NCBI GenBank assembly: GCA_947561585.1
Contig: CANNZV010001117.1
Coordinates: 117,044 to 181,043 of the forward strand
DNA: 64,000 bases
Reading direction: 5' to 3'
Origin: Caprella mutica
Lineage: Eukaryota; Arthropoda; Malacostraca; Amphipoda; Caprellidae
This document shows positions 46,109 through 57,112 of this stretch, one piece after another. Numbering within the stretch: position 1 is the stretch's first letter; each line of letters opens with the position of its first letter. The notes beneath the pieces are model-generated. The model searched no databases and was not told the origin of the DNA. It worked only from the letters and a program-made list of their open reading frames with translations. The position numbers were made by a program, and so were the translations under genes.

Positions 46109-47655
46109 AACTGCGTCCATCACTTTATTGCAGATCACTATTTTGTGACTAATTTTAATAATATTGATCGTACAGTAGTGAAATTTTTCTCACTGAATGA
46201 TTGCTTCTATGTTAGTATCTTGCTGAAATATTTTTTGAATCCATGAGAAAATTGGAGAGTTATGAGCGTTTGTGTATTTTGAAGGCATTTTAACTGTCCA
46301 TCGCTTTATTGCAGCTCTGTGAAAAGGCCAAAAAATGGGTGATTAACTTCTACCGAGAGGGTAAAAATTATAACAGGTCCTGCAGAAGGGATGACTCTAC
46401 TATATTTAGCTAATGAATTTGGGAGGGATAAGAGAAACATAGTTTCTATTGTGGAAAATCCCGACACCAACCCAAGGAGAGATGAGGGTACGAGGAGAAC
46501 CTTTTTCCCCTCGAAATATGCAAAAACTACCAAGGCAGGTTATAAGGCAGCCAAATAACACTAGTGCCTCAATTTTCGACAAGGCTGTCATTGCTTATTC
46601 GTCCAAACAGTGTCTTAAATGAGACGACAAGGAACATTTAGCCCATTTCCAGGCCTCCTATGGACAAGACCCATAAGGTAAAAGGCATTCGATGTACACA
46701 GAATTACATGAAAACAAACATCCTACTTGTTCTTTTAACAGATGAGGAAAGAGCCACACTTGATTGTCTGGATGGATGGGTTAAAGTTTGGATCCTACTG
46801 GAGCTGTTTATCCACACTGGTTTCGTCGTCAACAAGGAGGCTGTGGCTTTATGTTTTAATCGGGCATCATTGTTGAAACGTTAATTGGCCCTCTCCGAGT
46901 ACCAGAGGGTGTAAACCTAACAATCCAATCCTACATTCCTACATTGCCTCTTTTGTTGAGTACTTGTTCCCTTGGCCTAGTAGTTTGCAATTATCTCGTT
47001 GGCAAAAGATGATTCTCATGCTTGAAGGGTTACAACTTCTTTCCTCACATCTCTGGGCATCAAGTGAGAGACTCACATGACTTGGTTGCCCTGTTCTCTG
47101 GTCTTAAGCCCCATTGAGCATTTCTGACCGTTTCATTTGAGACATTACATCAGGACTGTTTTGACGTAAGACCAATGACAGCCTTGTCAAAAATGGAGGC
47201 ACTAGTATCATTTAGCTGCCTTATGACCTGCCTGCGTATTTTTCACATATTTCGAGGGGAAATTCTTTTTCTCTTACCCTCATCTCTCCTTGGGTTTGTG
47301 TTGGGATTTTCCACAAAATAAACTATTGTTCTCTTATCCCTTCCAAGTTATAAAGCTAAATATAGAAGAGTTCTCCATTCTGCAGGACCTGCTACTATTT
47401 TTACCCTCTCGGTAGAAGTTAATCGCCCATTTTTTGGCTTTTTCACAGAGCTGCAATAAAACGATGGACAGTTAAAATGCCTTCAAAATACATAAACGTT
47501 CATAACTTTCCAATTTTCTCATGGATTCAAAAAATATTTCAGCAAGATACTAACATAGAAGCAATCTTCCAGTGACCAAAGTTTCACTACTGTGCGATCA
47601 ATATTATTGAAATTATTCTCAAAATAATGATTGCAATAAAGCGATGGACGCAGTT
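46109..47655. mobile_element. Decayed Tc1/mariner-like transposon with about 490-bp inverted arms
   Basis: It is flanked by TA on both sides, with ends AACTGCGTCCATC. The arms (46109-46600 and 47165-47655) are inverted copies. GTCCATCRCTTTATTGCAG occurs twice in each arm (for example 46114 and 46297). In the interior, the plus strand near 47104 encodes SPIEHF, similar to the NPIEHxWD block of Tc1/mariner transposases, with stops around it. The length (1,547 bp) fits the superfamily. No intact transposase frame remains. Confidence 0.75.
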
Positions 47656-47949
47656 TATATACGGAATCTACCAATAGGTTTTTGAGTCTGACTATAAATT
47701 AAAGATAAGAATTATTCAGCTACTGTTGACCATTTTTGCACCTATTTATTACAAGTACCACAAGATGAGAACACACATCATAAATGTTATCTATCCAATA
47801 TCTATGTATTTTAATTAATGTGAAATATGTAAATCACTTCATGTTATATACTACAATGAAAGAGCATTACTGAGTTAGTTTTGAGTTACAACTTTATAAA
47901 ACTTACAAGAATAATTGATACTCAATAACTTATTGAGTATCAATGAGTT

Positions 47950-48118
47950 TTATAAATATAAACTTTAAAAAACTGCAAGTATCGGTATCGGAAAGAATCA
48001 ACATTTTTTTTAAATATCGGTATCGGCACTTGTTGAGAAGTATCGGTAGATTTTGTTAAGTATCGGTATCGGCAAGTATCGGTATCAGCGAAAATTTTGG
48101 TATCGTCCCATCCCTGAT
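47950..48118 (+). mobile_element. hAT-like MITE fragment rich in TATCGG
   Basis: TATCGGTATCGG repeats and an end GGTATCGTCCCATCCCTG, like a hAT terminus (CAGGGATGGGACGATACC in reverse). Not delimited on the left. Confidence 0.5.
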
Positions 48119-48127
48119 ACTTATACT

Positions 48128-48184
48128 GTTTTGGAAATTGACTATTAATCAACATACAAATACGAGCTTTTTACAGTTATGTTG
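48128..48184 (-). repeat. 57-bp repeat shared with 23419-23476 (inverted)
   Basis: Partner of the repeat at 23419. It lies between the hAT-like end and the recombinase-like gene. Confidence 0.8.
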
Positions 48185-48343
48185 AATGTTTTAGCTACTC
48201 TTTGTAATATACTAAATATAGCAATATTTTCCATTTGATAATTTACATTATTTTAGTAATTTTAGTTTTCTTACACTTCTCGCATTCTGATGAACTTTGC
48301 AACTTTCTTGAGGTTTTAAGAGTAACATTTTTTTCAGATAAAT

Positions 48344-49375
48344 ATGCCATACCGAGGAAAGAAAGAGTGTGCTTCCTGTGGAACACTGGTTTGGAATCTT
48401 CCTCGACACATGGTCAAAGTTCACGGTTGGATGAGTAGCAAGGCCAGATATGCCCAACAGGAGATTGAAGTCAAATTAACTCAAAAGAATAAGAGAAACT
48501 CCTCTCAGCGTTCAATATACGCCTGTCCGGTGAAAGACTGCCATGGGAAAGTGATAAATATTGGGCAGCACCTCGTGAAATATCACAAGATTGTTAAGGG
48601 GTCTGATTCATACAACTCATATATTTTGAATGCCTCTCGTTATAGGCATTCCTTTGAACGAAATAATGTCCAAGATCCCTCGCAAATCCAATATGCATCT
48701 CATAGCTATAGCACTGATGATGTGAATGAAAATCATAATTCATCGAATGAACAGATTAGTGATGTAGATGGCAGATGCAAATTAGTTGAAGGAAATGAAC
48801 ACAGCAGAAACGTTACTCGAGTTACTGAGTCTGTGGCTGATGAGGTTGATGTTGAGATTAATCTTGCAGCTGAAACGATAAAAATGGAAATTCAAGAGAG
48901 CAGCTTTGATCGATCATTAATTTTAGAAGAGGACATTCAGCCAAATGAAGTGACAGAAGAAGCAAATGATATTTCAGAGGAAGGGCGGGAAGGTAAAGAA
49001 GCAGACACAGAGGAATATGACTGTGAAAAACCAAGAACTTCTGATTCATCTTTTAATAAATTAGATTCACTGATGTCTGGTTCTGAGTTGTCTAAATTGG
49101 AACTTCCATCAAGATTTCCTGCAAATGATAATGTAGATTATTGGCATAAAATTAAACTAACCAATTTAACTCCATTTGCCACGAAAATTGTAAAAGAGTT
49201 TTGCCGTTGGTTAGGGTCATCCATCGGCTCAAGAAAACACCCAAAATCTATTGCCAATTTTAAAAGTCTAATTTCGAACACTATTAAATATTTTGGTTGT
49301 GAAGTTGTATGCATATACAACATAGAAAACTTACGAGAATTTGTTGACTTTTTGCATTCTGTCGTGGTGGCCAAA
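48344..49375 (+). CDS. Zinc-finger / tyrosine-recombinase-like protein, N-terminal part (frame-broken)
   Basis: Starts at ATG eight bases after a ttttttcag acceptor, so a 5' UTR exon upstream is likely. Residues 9-27 (CASCGTLVWNLPRHMVKVH) and about 63-83 (CPVKDC...HLVKYH) are C2H2-type fingers. A polar, acidic linker of about 180 residues follows, then a helical region (about 270-345, around FATKIVKEFCRWLGSSIG) that resembles the start of the core-binding half of tyrosine-recombinase-like proteins. The frame then runs out at 49402. The continuation is in the next frame from about 49372, so one base appears gained or lost in the CCAAAACC stretch. It could be a host gene or a captured mobile element gene. 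Confidence 0.7.
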
Positions 49376-50483
49376 ACCATCTTATTTCCTCAAATTCACT
49401 AATGACATGATAATTAGTGGAGATATTGAGAGTTGTATTCCAGATTTTAAATCTCGCCTTCCTACCACACCTGAAAGTGCTTTGGTGCATTCTCTGCGTG
49501 AGAAATTAGAAAACATGTCCAAATCTTTCAACAAAGATGTTTCGAAAAGATGTTATGAAAAGAAACGGCACAATGTCGAAAATGCGTTAACAACAGATGA
49601 CATTAAAAAATTTGACTCCTGTGAATATACTCTACTGGTTAAAAAAAACTTAAACTCATCTCTGACATCCTTCTCTGACAAAGAAAAGATGCTAGCTCGA
49701 TTGTACCTGTGCATACAGCTTTTAATCGAAAATGGTAATAGACCTGGAGCTATTGAACAGATAACTGTTTCGGATGTTATAAATGCTAAGAAAATTGTCA
49801 AGGTTCTACCTGAAGGAATCACTGAAGTGGTGTATGAAATGAACATTAGAAAACATAAAACGAAAGTAAACTATGGAGAGGCTCTAATTTATGCTAACAA
49901 ATCCTTGAGAGATGAAATTTTCAAATACATCAAGGATATGCGGCCAACTGCTAACGAGGATTACCTTTTTCTAAATCGGAAGGGATTTCAACTTGACATC
50001 AAGAATTTAGCAAGAGATATAAACAATTTTTTTGTCAAGTATTTGGATATCCACAAGGAAATCACCTCTACATCTTTTCGGCAATTTGCCAGAGCCAAAG
50101 TTATTAAGAAGTGCCCAGAAAAAGACTTCTCCAAAGTAAATGAATTCATGTGCAATGGTGCCGTGACAGCACGACGTTACTATATGCAGCCAGGAAATAT
50201 AAGTGACTGCCGTGATGGCCTAGATCTGTTGCGCGATTGCATAAGGGGCTCATTGGCAGAAAAATATGAAGAAAGAAGTACTCGTCTAGTACCAAATACT
50301 TCAGTTAGCTCTGACGAAATTGGAGAACAAACTGTCAACCCTTATCTAGAACATGATTTGGTAGAAAACAAAACTAATAAAATAAATTTGAGTAACATAA
50401 AAAAAGAAGATCGTGCAACTACTGCAATCGAAACTCACTCATCTAGTCAGGTCAGTACAATTAAAGGAGCTAGAGGTTTATAA
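49372..50483 (+). CDS. Tyrosine-recombinase-like catalytic domain, C-terminal part of the same gene
   Basis: The frame shows, in order, an Arg box GNRPGAIEQITVSDV (Arg at 49740), HKTK, TSTSFRQFARAK (Arg at 50079, Ser where recombinases usually have His), FMCNG and TARRYYM with tandem Tyr codons at 50178-50183. This is the spacing of tyrosine recombinases (strand-exchange enzymes). The His positions are changed, so activity is uncertain. A low-complexity tail follows to the stop. The whole gene (48344-50483, about 700 residues) is intact except for one frameshift near 49370. It resembles the zinc-finger plus recombinase-like proteins common in invertebrate genomes, perhaps Crypton-derived. Confidence 0.72.
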
Positions 50484-50544
50484 TAATAATTACAATTGAA
50501 TGTCTGTGATCTAAGTAGCTATTGGATATTGCTAGGTTTATGAA

Positions 50545-50808
50545 TTATGCTCTTCACCTATGAGGTTTTATATTTTTCTGTTTTCTTCATTTTTCTCTTC
50601 CATCCATTAGACCATGTGTCCCTTTTCTTTGCAATCCTTGATCAGCTTTTATGCATCCATGAGCATTGTCACTGACTGAATGATTTTGATATTGTTCATA
50701 GAGCCATTTTCTTTTCTATCTGTTTCTTGCAGTCCCTTGTATTTAATTTCCTTTTGACGTCATGGATGTGGCCTTTGATTTGAAGTTGAAATTAACCCCC
50801 ACTAATTA
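50545..50808 (+). mobile_element. Retroposon copy abutting the zinc-finger exon
   Basis: A diverged, 5'-truncated copy from TTATGCTCTTCACCTATGAGG to AACCCCCACTAATTAA. Its 3' tail ends 10 bp before the splice-acceptor AG (50820-50821) of the zinc-finger gene at 50822, so the insertion lies in the extreme 3' end of the intron. Confidence 0.75.
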
Positions 50809-50821
50809 ATTTTTGTTTCAG

Positions 50822-52159
50822 ATGGTGTCTGAAGGTGAAGGTCCTGCAATATCAGATGGAGAGGAAGTTATTGCTAATCCATCCAATGTGATTTATTTGG
50901 TGGAAGAGGAAGACATCAAGCCAGATGTTTCAAATCTCTCATTTGAAGGTTTTGTTCAGGATTGCCTACAAAAGGGAGGAGAACCCGAGGAGCTTATCAT
51001 CCATAACATATACAACAATGATGTTAAGAGTGAAACTTTTGAAATTGATTTAACTATCAAATATGAAAATAATGATGATGACAAAAGCAGTGAATCTAAT
51101 TTTGAGATTATTTTGAGACCATTCCTAGACAAAGTCAATGCTAAAGATTTAGTAAATTCAGAACAATTTGAAACACTTACTAATGAACAATTTAATAGTG
51201 CCAAAAGTTATCAGATGGAAGTTGAAAATCTCAAAATTGAAAAGTCATTCAAATACACCCATTGTGATGCTGCCTTTTCGCGTAGAGCCAATCTTACTAA
51301 ACATATGAGAACAGACCACACAAATGAAAAGCCATACAAATGCAGTCATTGTGATACAGAATTTTCTCTTAAATCCTATTTTGTTTCCCATATGAGTGTT
51401 CACACTGGTGAAAAGTCAATCAAACGCAGATGTGGCGAAGCATTCTCTTCTCCATCTAAAATAATCAAACCCAAAAGAAGTCGTCATGGTGAGAACCAGT
51501 TCAAATGCAATCGTTGTGATAAAGTATTTGCAACTAAATCCTATCTTGTTATACATCAAAGAGTTCACACTGGTGAAAAACCTTACAAATGTGATAATTG
51601 TGATAAAGCTTTTACATTCAGAGACAGTATTGTTAAACACATGAGAGTTCATGCAAGTGGGAAGCAATTAAGGTACAATTATTGTGATAAAACATCTAGT
51701 TTATCTACTCGCATTAAACATAAAAGGATTCATGTTGGTATAAATCCATTTAAATGCAGTTATTGCGATAAAGCATATACTTCAAAAGCTGGTCTTGTTA
51801 AACATGAAAAATTTCATACTGGTGAAAAACCGTTCAATTGCAGTCATTGTAATAAAAGTTTTTCTGTTAAGTCCTATCTTGTTTCGCATATGAGAGTTCA
51901 CACTGGTGAAAAGCCATTTGAATGCATTTATTGTGGTAAAGCATTCTCTACTTCATATTATTGCAAAACACATGAAATAATTCACACTGGTGAAAGAGCA
52001 TTCAACTGCAGTTATTGTGCTAAAGCATTTGCATCTAAATACCATCTTCAAAAACACATCAGAACTCACACTGGTGAAAAGCCATTCAAATGCAGTTGTG
52101 ATGAAGCATTCTCTTCTAAATATCTACTCAAAAAACATCAAAGAAATCACACTGTCTAA
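50822..52159 (+). CDS. C2H2 zinc-finger protein (11 finger units, several degenerate)
   Basis: The ATG immediately follows tttttgtttcag, so coding begins with, or continues at, this exon; a paralogue on the other strand has the same arrangement. Of 445 residues, about 1-135 are an acidic region shared with the paralogue (EGPAISDGE, EEEDIKPDVSNLS), possibly a regulatory domain. Eleven finger units joined by HTGEKP-type linkers follow. Units 1, 3 and 6 have lost Cys or His ligands (FKYTHC, IKRRCGEAF, LRYNYC), and unit 11 has lost one residue between its cysteines (KCSCDEAF). Sequence-specific DNA binding in the nucleus is expected from the family. Finger loss suggests relaxed selection. Confidence 0.85.
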   Translation: MVSEGEGPAISDGEEVIANPSNVIYLVEEEDIKPDVSNLSFEGFVQDCLQKGGEPEELIIHNIYNNDVKSETFEIDLTIKYENNDDDKSSESNFEIILRPFLDKVNAKDLVNSEQFETLTNEQFNSAKSYQMEVENLKIEKSFKYTHCDAAFSRRANLTKHMRTDHTNEKPYKCSHCDTEFSLKSYFVSHMSVHTGEKSIKRRCGEAFSSPSKIIKPKRSRHGENQFKCNRCDKVFATKSYLVIHQRVHTGEKPYKCDNCDKAFTFRDSIVKHMRVHASGKQLRYNYCDKTSSLSTRIKHKRIHVGINPFKCSYCDKAYTSKAGLVKHEKFHTGEKPFNCSHCNKSFSVKSYLVSHMRVHTGEKPFECIYCGKAFSTSYYCKTHEIIHTGERAFNCSYCAKAFASKYHLQKHIRTHTGEKPFKCSCDEAFSSKYLLKKHQRNHTV

Positions 52160-52215
52160 GTGTGATCAAAGCCAGTCTAATTCATCTATTGTGATAAGTC
52201 ATTCTTTTATATTTT
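52160..52215 (+). pseudogene. Relic of a twelfth zinc finger after the stop
   Basis: In the same frame as the gene, three stops are followed by FIYCDKSFF, matching the YCDKSF part of a finger. The array once continued further. Confidence 0.65.
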
Positions 52216-52617
52216 TCTAACAATCTCCATCAGGAAGAGGAACCTTGGGAGCAGTCTGTTGTAATGTCTTGCACCATTTTATTTTGTAATAAGTTAAGCA
52301 AAGAAGTAAATCTGAATTGACATCTTTCTACTATAAGAGCTCGATTATATAATGTATATATAATCTCTCCCAAGAGATTTGTCAATATTAAATGACCACA
52401 CGCTACAACTTGGAAAACAATTAGTTTGTGTTATGAACTGTAATTTCAACTTGACTAATATCAATAAATACTTGAAAACTCTTCAAAATTTGTTTCGCAT
52501 TGATATAAAATGGTGAATTTTTATCAAGTCTTTCTCTTTTAAACCAACTATCATTCTCTTAGAAAATCTGTTAAACACTCAGGTAATGTATCTTCTTATA
52601 TATGCTCCTATATTTAA
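52216..52617. other. 3' flank of the zinc-finger gene
   Basis: Gene-free. A polyadenylation-type AATAAA lies near 52464 and is a reasonable 3' end for the transcript. Confidence 0.4.
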
Positions 52618-53655
52618 GACCCTCCCGCGCTAAAAAAACGACCCATCCGATGGCAGAGGCTGAAAATAGCGCAAGTGTCAAAATGGTCCGCTGGTAAAAC
52701 AATAATTTTACAGTTCTAGAAATATTATGGATTTTTCAAAATCGAAATTTTGTTTACAAAAAGGGCAATCAAACCAATTTTGTTGATTGCAATTGGATTT
52801 ATTTTAATGAATACACTGATATAGTGATATGTCTTGAACATCCATAAACACTTAGTTTGGCAACATTTTGCATCCGTAAGTGCTTCAACGGTCGTTTCCC
52901 AATAATCTCACTTTATCCAAATTCCCCATCACTTTTTCCTAATTCCCTGTCATTTTCTCTACAGTCACCATATTTTTCTAACAATTCCCCATCACTTTCT
53001 CCTAATTCCCCATCACTTTTTCCTAATTCCCCATCACTCTTTCCTAAATTCCCCAAAACTTTTTTCTCTACTTCCCCATCACTTTTTTCTCTACTTTCCC
53101 ATCACTTTTTTCTCTACTTTCCCATCACTTTTTTCTCTACTTCCCCATCACTTTTTTCTCTACTTTCCCATCACTTTTTTCTCTACTTTCCCATCACTTT
53201 TTTCTCTACTTCCCCATCACTTTTTCCCCCATAACACCCCATCAAAGTGTTAAAAAAATATTGTGACCGTATAGAAAATGATGGGGAATTTGGAGAAAAT
53301 GAGGGTAATGGGGAACAACCGTTCGCACTTACGTATACTAAATGTTGTCAAGCTAGCTTTATGGATGATCAAGACGTATCAGTTTATTGAAATAAATCCG
53401 ATTGCAATCGAGTTGAAGCAACACAATTGGTTTAATTAACCTTTTCGTAAACAAAATTTCGATTTTGAAAAATCCATAATAATTTTTCCAGTACTGTACA
53501 TATCCAAAATCAGAAAGCGCTTTCGTGGTTTTCTCTAATTATCGTGGAGGGGTGTGAATTTTCAGACGAAAAGGAGCAATTGCGCTATTTATTTGGTGTA
53601 AAATTTCTGTTCGAGACATTTATTTTTGGGTTTGGCTTTTTCGCGCGAGAGGGTC
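52618..53655. mobile_element. Foldback element with a CT-rich minisatellite in its loop
   Basis: The termini GACCCTCYCGCGCKAAAAA are inverted (52618-52636 and 53637-53655). A longer inverted match (52710-52910 against 53290-53490) includes TTTTCAAAATCGAAATTTTG and its complement. The loop holds a roughly 22-23-bp pyrimidine tandem repeat (52930-53235) with the word CCCATCACTTTTTTCTCTAC. The 125-residue frame there is only the repeat. No transposase seen. Confidence 0.88.
52930..53235 (+). repeat. Pyrimidine-rich tandem repeat, 16-23-bp units
   Basis: About 15 units built on CCCATCACTTTTT, first with TCCTAATTC spacers, then with TCTCTACTT(T) spacers. Almost purely C and T on the plus strand. 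Confidence 0.9.
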
Positions 53656-53721
53656 ATAATATAAAGGCCTATCTGTTTCATCTTATAATTGTGCTATCTA
53701 ATTAGTACTATTACCTCTGTT

Positions 53722-54109
53722 AAAAGTGAATGGAAGTAAAGGGAGTGGCGTTCCTTGGATTGTCTATTATTTTTATTGTGTTTATCCTTTTTTTAACTCT
53801 ACTTGCAGTTTTGGAGGATAGCTCTCGGGTTACAAAATTCATTTAAAAACATAACTTAGGCTTCCTTTACTATCACTTCTTTATTTTCTTCTTCCATTCG
53901 TGAGCACACTGTGCAACCACCGGTCCTTGTGTCCCATTTCTTCACATTCCTTGGTAAGTGACTGAATTCTTGGTGTATCTTCTGCATTCATAAGTATTGT
54001 TTTCTTTATTTCTGACTGCTTACTGGAGTCCCTTGCATTTAATTTCCTTTTGTCGTCAACTATTTGACCTTTGGTTTCGAAGCAGATGTTAAATCCCTAG
54101 TAAAATTAA
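53722..54109 (+). mobile_element. Retroposon family copy with 10-bp target-site duplication
   Basis: A 5'-truncated copy flanked by TACCTCTGTT at 53712-53721 and 54110-54119. It supports the retroposon interpretation made for 7480-7967. Confidence 0.82.
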
Positions 54110-54119
54110 TACCTCTGTT

Positions 54120-55520
54120 TAGAGCTGGGACTCATCTGTTATAATTATTTGAGTAACACTTTTCTGTCCCGTAGTTCAGAACTAGACTCTAGGGTAGCAC
54201 CGTCACTGTGTTTTCCAATTTTTCAACTGTCTTATTTCTCTTTACTTTTACTGAACTGTATAGTTTCTATTTTCTAATTAATGTAAATTTTTTAATGATA
54301 TATCACTTACAAGATGAATCAGTTTCTAATCGGTAAAAGGAAATGACTATCCATTTTGATATTCAAATCTTAAATGAAGTAAATGAACTTAATTGATCAA
54401 TTATTAACAGTCCTGATTGTGAAACATTTGAAAACTAGAGTATAACACAAAGTGAATACAACTGTGTTTCGAAGGAATAATTCACTGCTAAACTTGAATT
54501 ACTGTTATTTAATTTGACGGAATATACAACCAATAGCCAGACCAAATTGTAATATATAAAAAGCTATTTAAAGTGTTCTTTAACACTTTAACTGCGGCTC
54601 TCATAAAACAACTTTTTATTCTAACCCTTCATTTTTATCTTAACTAAATCATTTCTCTACTAATTAACCCTAATCAGACTGACGATATTCAGGTCTCGAA
54701 CGCGTAAGATTCGCTACACATTTGATATTCAGGAAACCAGAGGCTTGAATTGTATGATTTTTTGTTAGTTCGTAGCTTTTAGTATATAAATGTGCTGTGC
54801 AAAATTTTATGTACCCAGGATTGATAGGAATAATGTTATTACATTTAATTTATTCTTTATGAACTGTGTACGTTACACTTGCAATGGGGGTGACATATCT
54901 AGAGGTAGTGAGTACGTGAGCTGTTTGCAAAGTCACTGTTATTCAGAGGACAATTAATTGCAAATAACAACTATAAATTGGTTAATATAAATAATTCTGT
55001 TAATTGTGATTAATGAAAAACATTGAAATGCTAATAATTTATTTATTTCCTCTTCTAATTGATTAATTAGTGCGTAGCGACATCTGGCAATTATGTGTAC
55101 GTATGTGCATTAGTGTCTTGCGGGAGTACTGTGGGGTTAGTCACACGCACATATTCTCAGTGAATTATATTCACTTTCATACGAGTATGACCATTTACAA
55201 ATATATCTAATGAAAACAGTCATGAAATCTTAGTTGATTCAAATCATGTACAAATATTTAATCGCTATTATAAAGTCTGGTCGAGCTCAAACTCCTCAGT
55301 CAGTCTTTTAAGGGTTAAGGTACAAAAGAGATTTTCAAGGTTCGAGATCTTTGAATATATTATCTACAAGCAACGATTCACATATAATAACAGTTTAAGT
55401 GTTGAGAATGATATGATATATGTTCTATAATTTTCATATAAAGTATTTGAACATATTATAGATAGGATTAATTAGTTAATGATGAAAAATATTTCGACTG
55501 TAAATCACTGTACAGGTAAA
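54120..55520. other. AT-rich, gene-free stretch
   Basis: No gene, repeat array or element recognised. Confidence 0.4.
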
Positions 55521-55524
55521 GCTC

Positions 55525-56020
55525 TTACAACGCCCAGTACGTGTACCGAAAAAATGACCTCTATACCGATCAGCGCTCGTTGTAAAGATACATTATTTAG
55601 TTTAGTTGGAGATTTAAATTTTGTAAGTTTTCTTTAACAGCAGTTCAAAGAAACGCTCTGGAAGGTGAGAGTGCGGGATATGACTTTCGCAGAGTGCGGA
55701 AGGTCATATTTTAGGCGGCATTTATTTATTTATCATCTTGTTGTTCGCATAACTCAAAAAAAGCTCTCTAAATTTGTTGGAATTATGTATGACGATTGGT
55801 TTATGTCCAAGGAGCATCTTTTAGGATTTTGGGAGCGATCCGGTCAAGGTCATTTATAGTTCAGTAATTCAAAAAAGTATTCAACCAAATTGCCTTAAAT
55901 TTGGTGGGACGGTAAGTCATTATCCAGGAACCATTTGGTTAGATTTTAGAAGCAAACAGGTAAAAGGTCATTGATAATAGGTGGTGAAAGTAGGCGCTCT
56001 ACGAGTGCACGTCATCTAGT
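55525..56020 (+). repeat. Old interspersed repeat with two diverged roughly 105-bp units
   Basis: The segments from about 55750 and 55865 share ACTCAAAAAA..., AAATTTG(T/G)TGG, a GG(T/C)AAGTC-like block, TTTTRG...AGC and AAGGTCAT. The right end CGCTCTACGAGTGCACGTCA resembles an imperfect complement of the left edge near 55525-55550. The 64-residue frame at 55665-55859 is not convincing as a gene. Confidence 0.5.
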
Positions 56021-56431
56021 TATATTTACTATGATAGCACATCAATATACCTATGACCATATACGATAGGAAACTACCAAGACACCATATAATTGATATA
56101 GAATTAAGAAATAATTATATGTATCGTATAAGTTAGGTAGTATCTTCATAAATTGAAACTTATTAGGAAAGCAACAGGTAATTATTTCTACAAGTTTCGT
56201 TAAAACTCCGATGAGCCTTTACGGTGATTAATTTTACGGAGTTTTTTCCCCAGTATTGGAATTTATGATTGGTTTCATTCGGTAACATTTTAACAATAAT
56301 TTTAAACAACCAGATGGTTAGAACCTTTCGAGTTGCATTTAAGATTTTTATTATGCAAAAATAGTCAAAATGTTGCCACATTTCGTAAATACCATTTTCC
56401 TGTTCAGGCTAAAAATTGATTTAGTATGGGT
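56021..56431. other. AT-rich, gene-free stretch
   Basis: A 72-residue minus frame (56163-56381) without recognisable features; nothing else. Confidence 0.35.
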
Positions 56432-56910
56432 TAAACGTCTGCTTCGGAACCATATCGCTGACGTCAAAAGGAAATTAAATACAAGGGACTAGAAGAAGCA
56501 GTCAGAAAGGAAAGTGGCTCCATGAACAAAGTCACTTACCACCGTCGGTGACAATGCTCATGGATGCAGAAAAGCTACTCCATGAATGCAGTCACTTACC
56601 AAGGATTGTGACGAAACGGGACACACGCACGTGCGGTGGCTGTACTCACGGATGGAAAAGGAAAATGAAGAGGTGATAGTAAATGAAGCCTACGAGCCTA
56701 CCTAACACAAAATTAAGACCTCGTAGTTGAAGAGCATAACCCTAGCTATAGCCTCTAAAACTGCAAGTAGCGTTGAAAAAAAGGATAAAACTGGTAAAAA
56801 TGAAAAAAAAAACGATCCATAATCCAAATTACAACAGTTCGGGGCCCAAGGGACGCCACCCCCCTTCTCTTCCACATACAGCTTCAGGATAGAGCCCCTG
56901 GGGGCACCTG
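56432..56910 (-). mobile_element. Retroposon family copy, near full length
   Basis: From GTTAAACGTCTGCTTCGGAA to the CCCCTGGGGGCAC end. It is followed directly by part of a second copy. Confidence 0.85.
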
Positions 56911-56911
56911 G

Positions 56912-57112
56912 AAGTTGAAGAGCGTAACCCTAGCGCTATAATCTAAAACTGCAAATAGCGTTAAAAAATGATAAACATGGTGGAAATGAAAAAAAGACAA
57001 CATGTAAATCAAAAGACAATATATAATTCAAATTACAACAGTGTAGGGACGAAGGGACGCCACCCCCCTTCTCTTCCATTCACCACACACCGATTCAGGA
57101 TAGAGCCCCTGG
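56912..57112 (-). mobile_element. Second, partial retroposon copy in tandem
   Basis: Contains only the 5' half (GAAGAGCGTAACCCTAGCGC to AGAGCCCCTGGGA). Because it directly adjoins the CCCCTGGGGGCAC end of the first copy, it may have arisen by recombination or as a dimer. Confidence 0.8.

Noticed and set aside
52857..53234. 125-residue Ser/Pro/Phe-rich protein
   Set aside because: It is the translation of a pyrimidine minisatellite in a foldback element.
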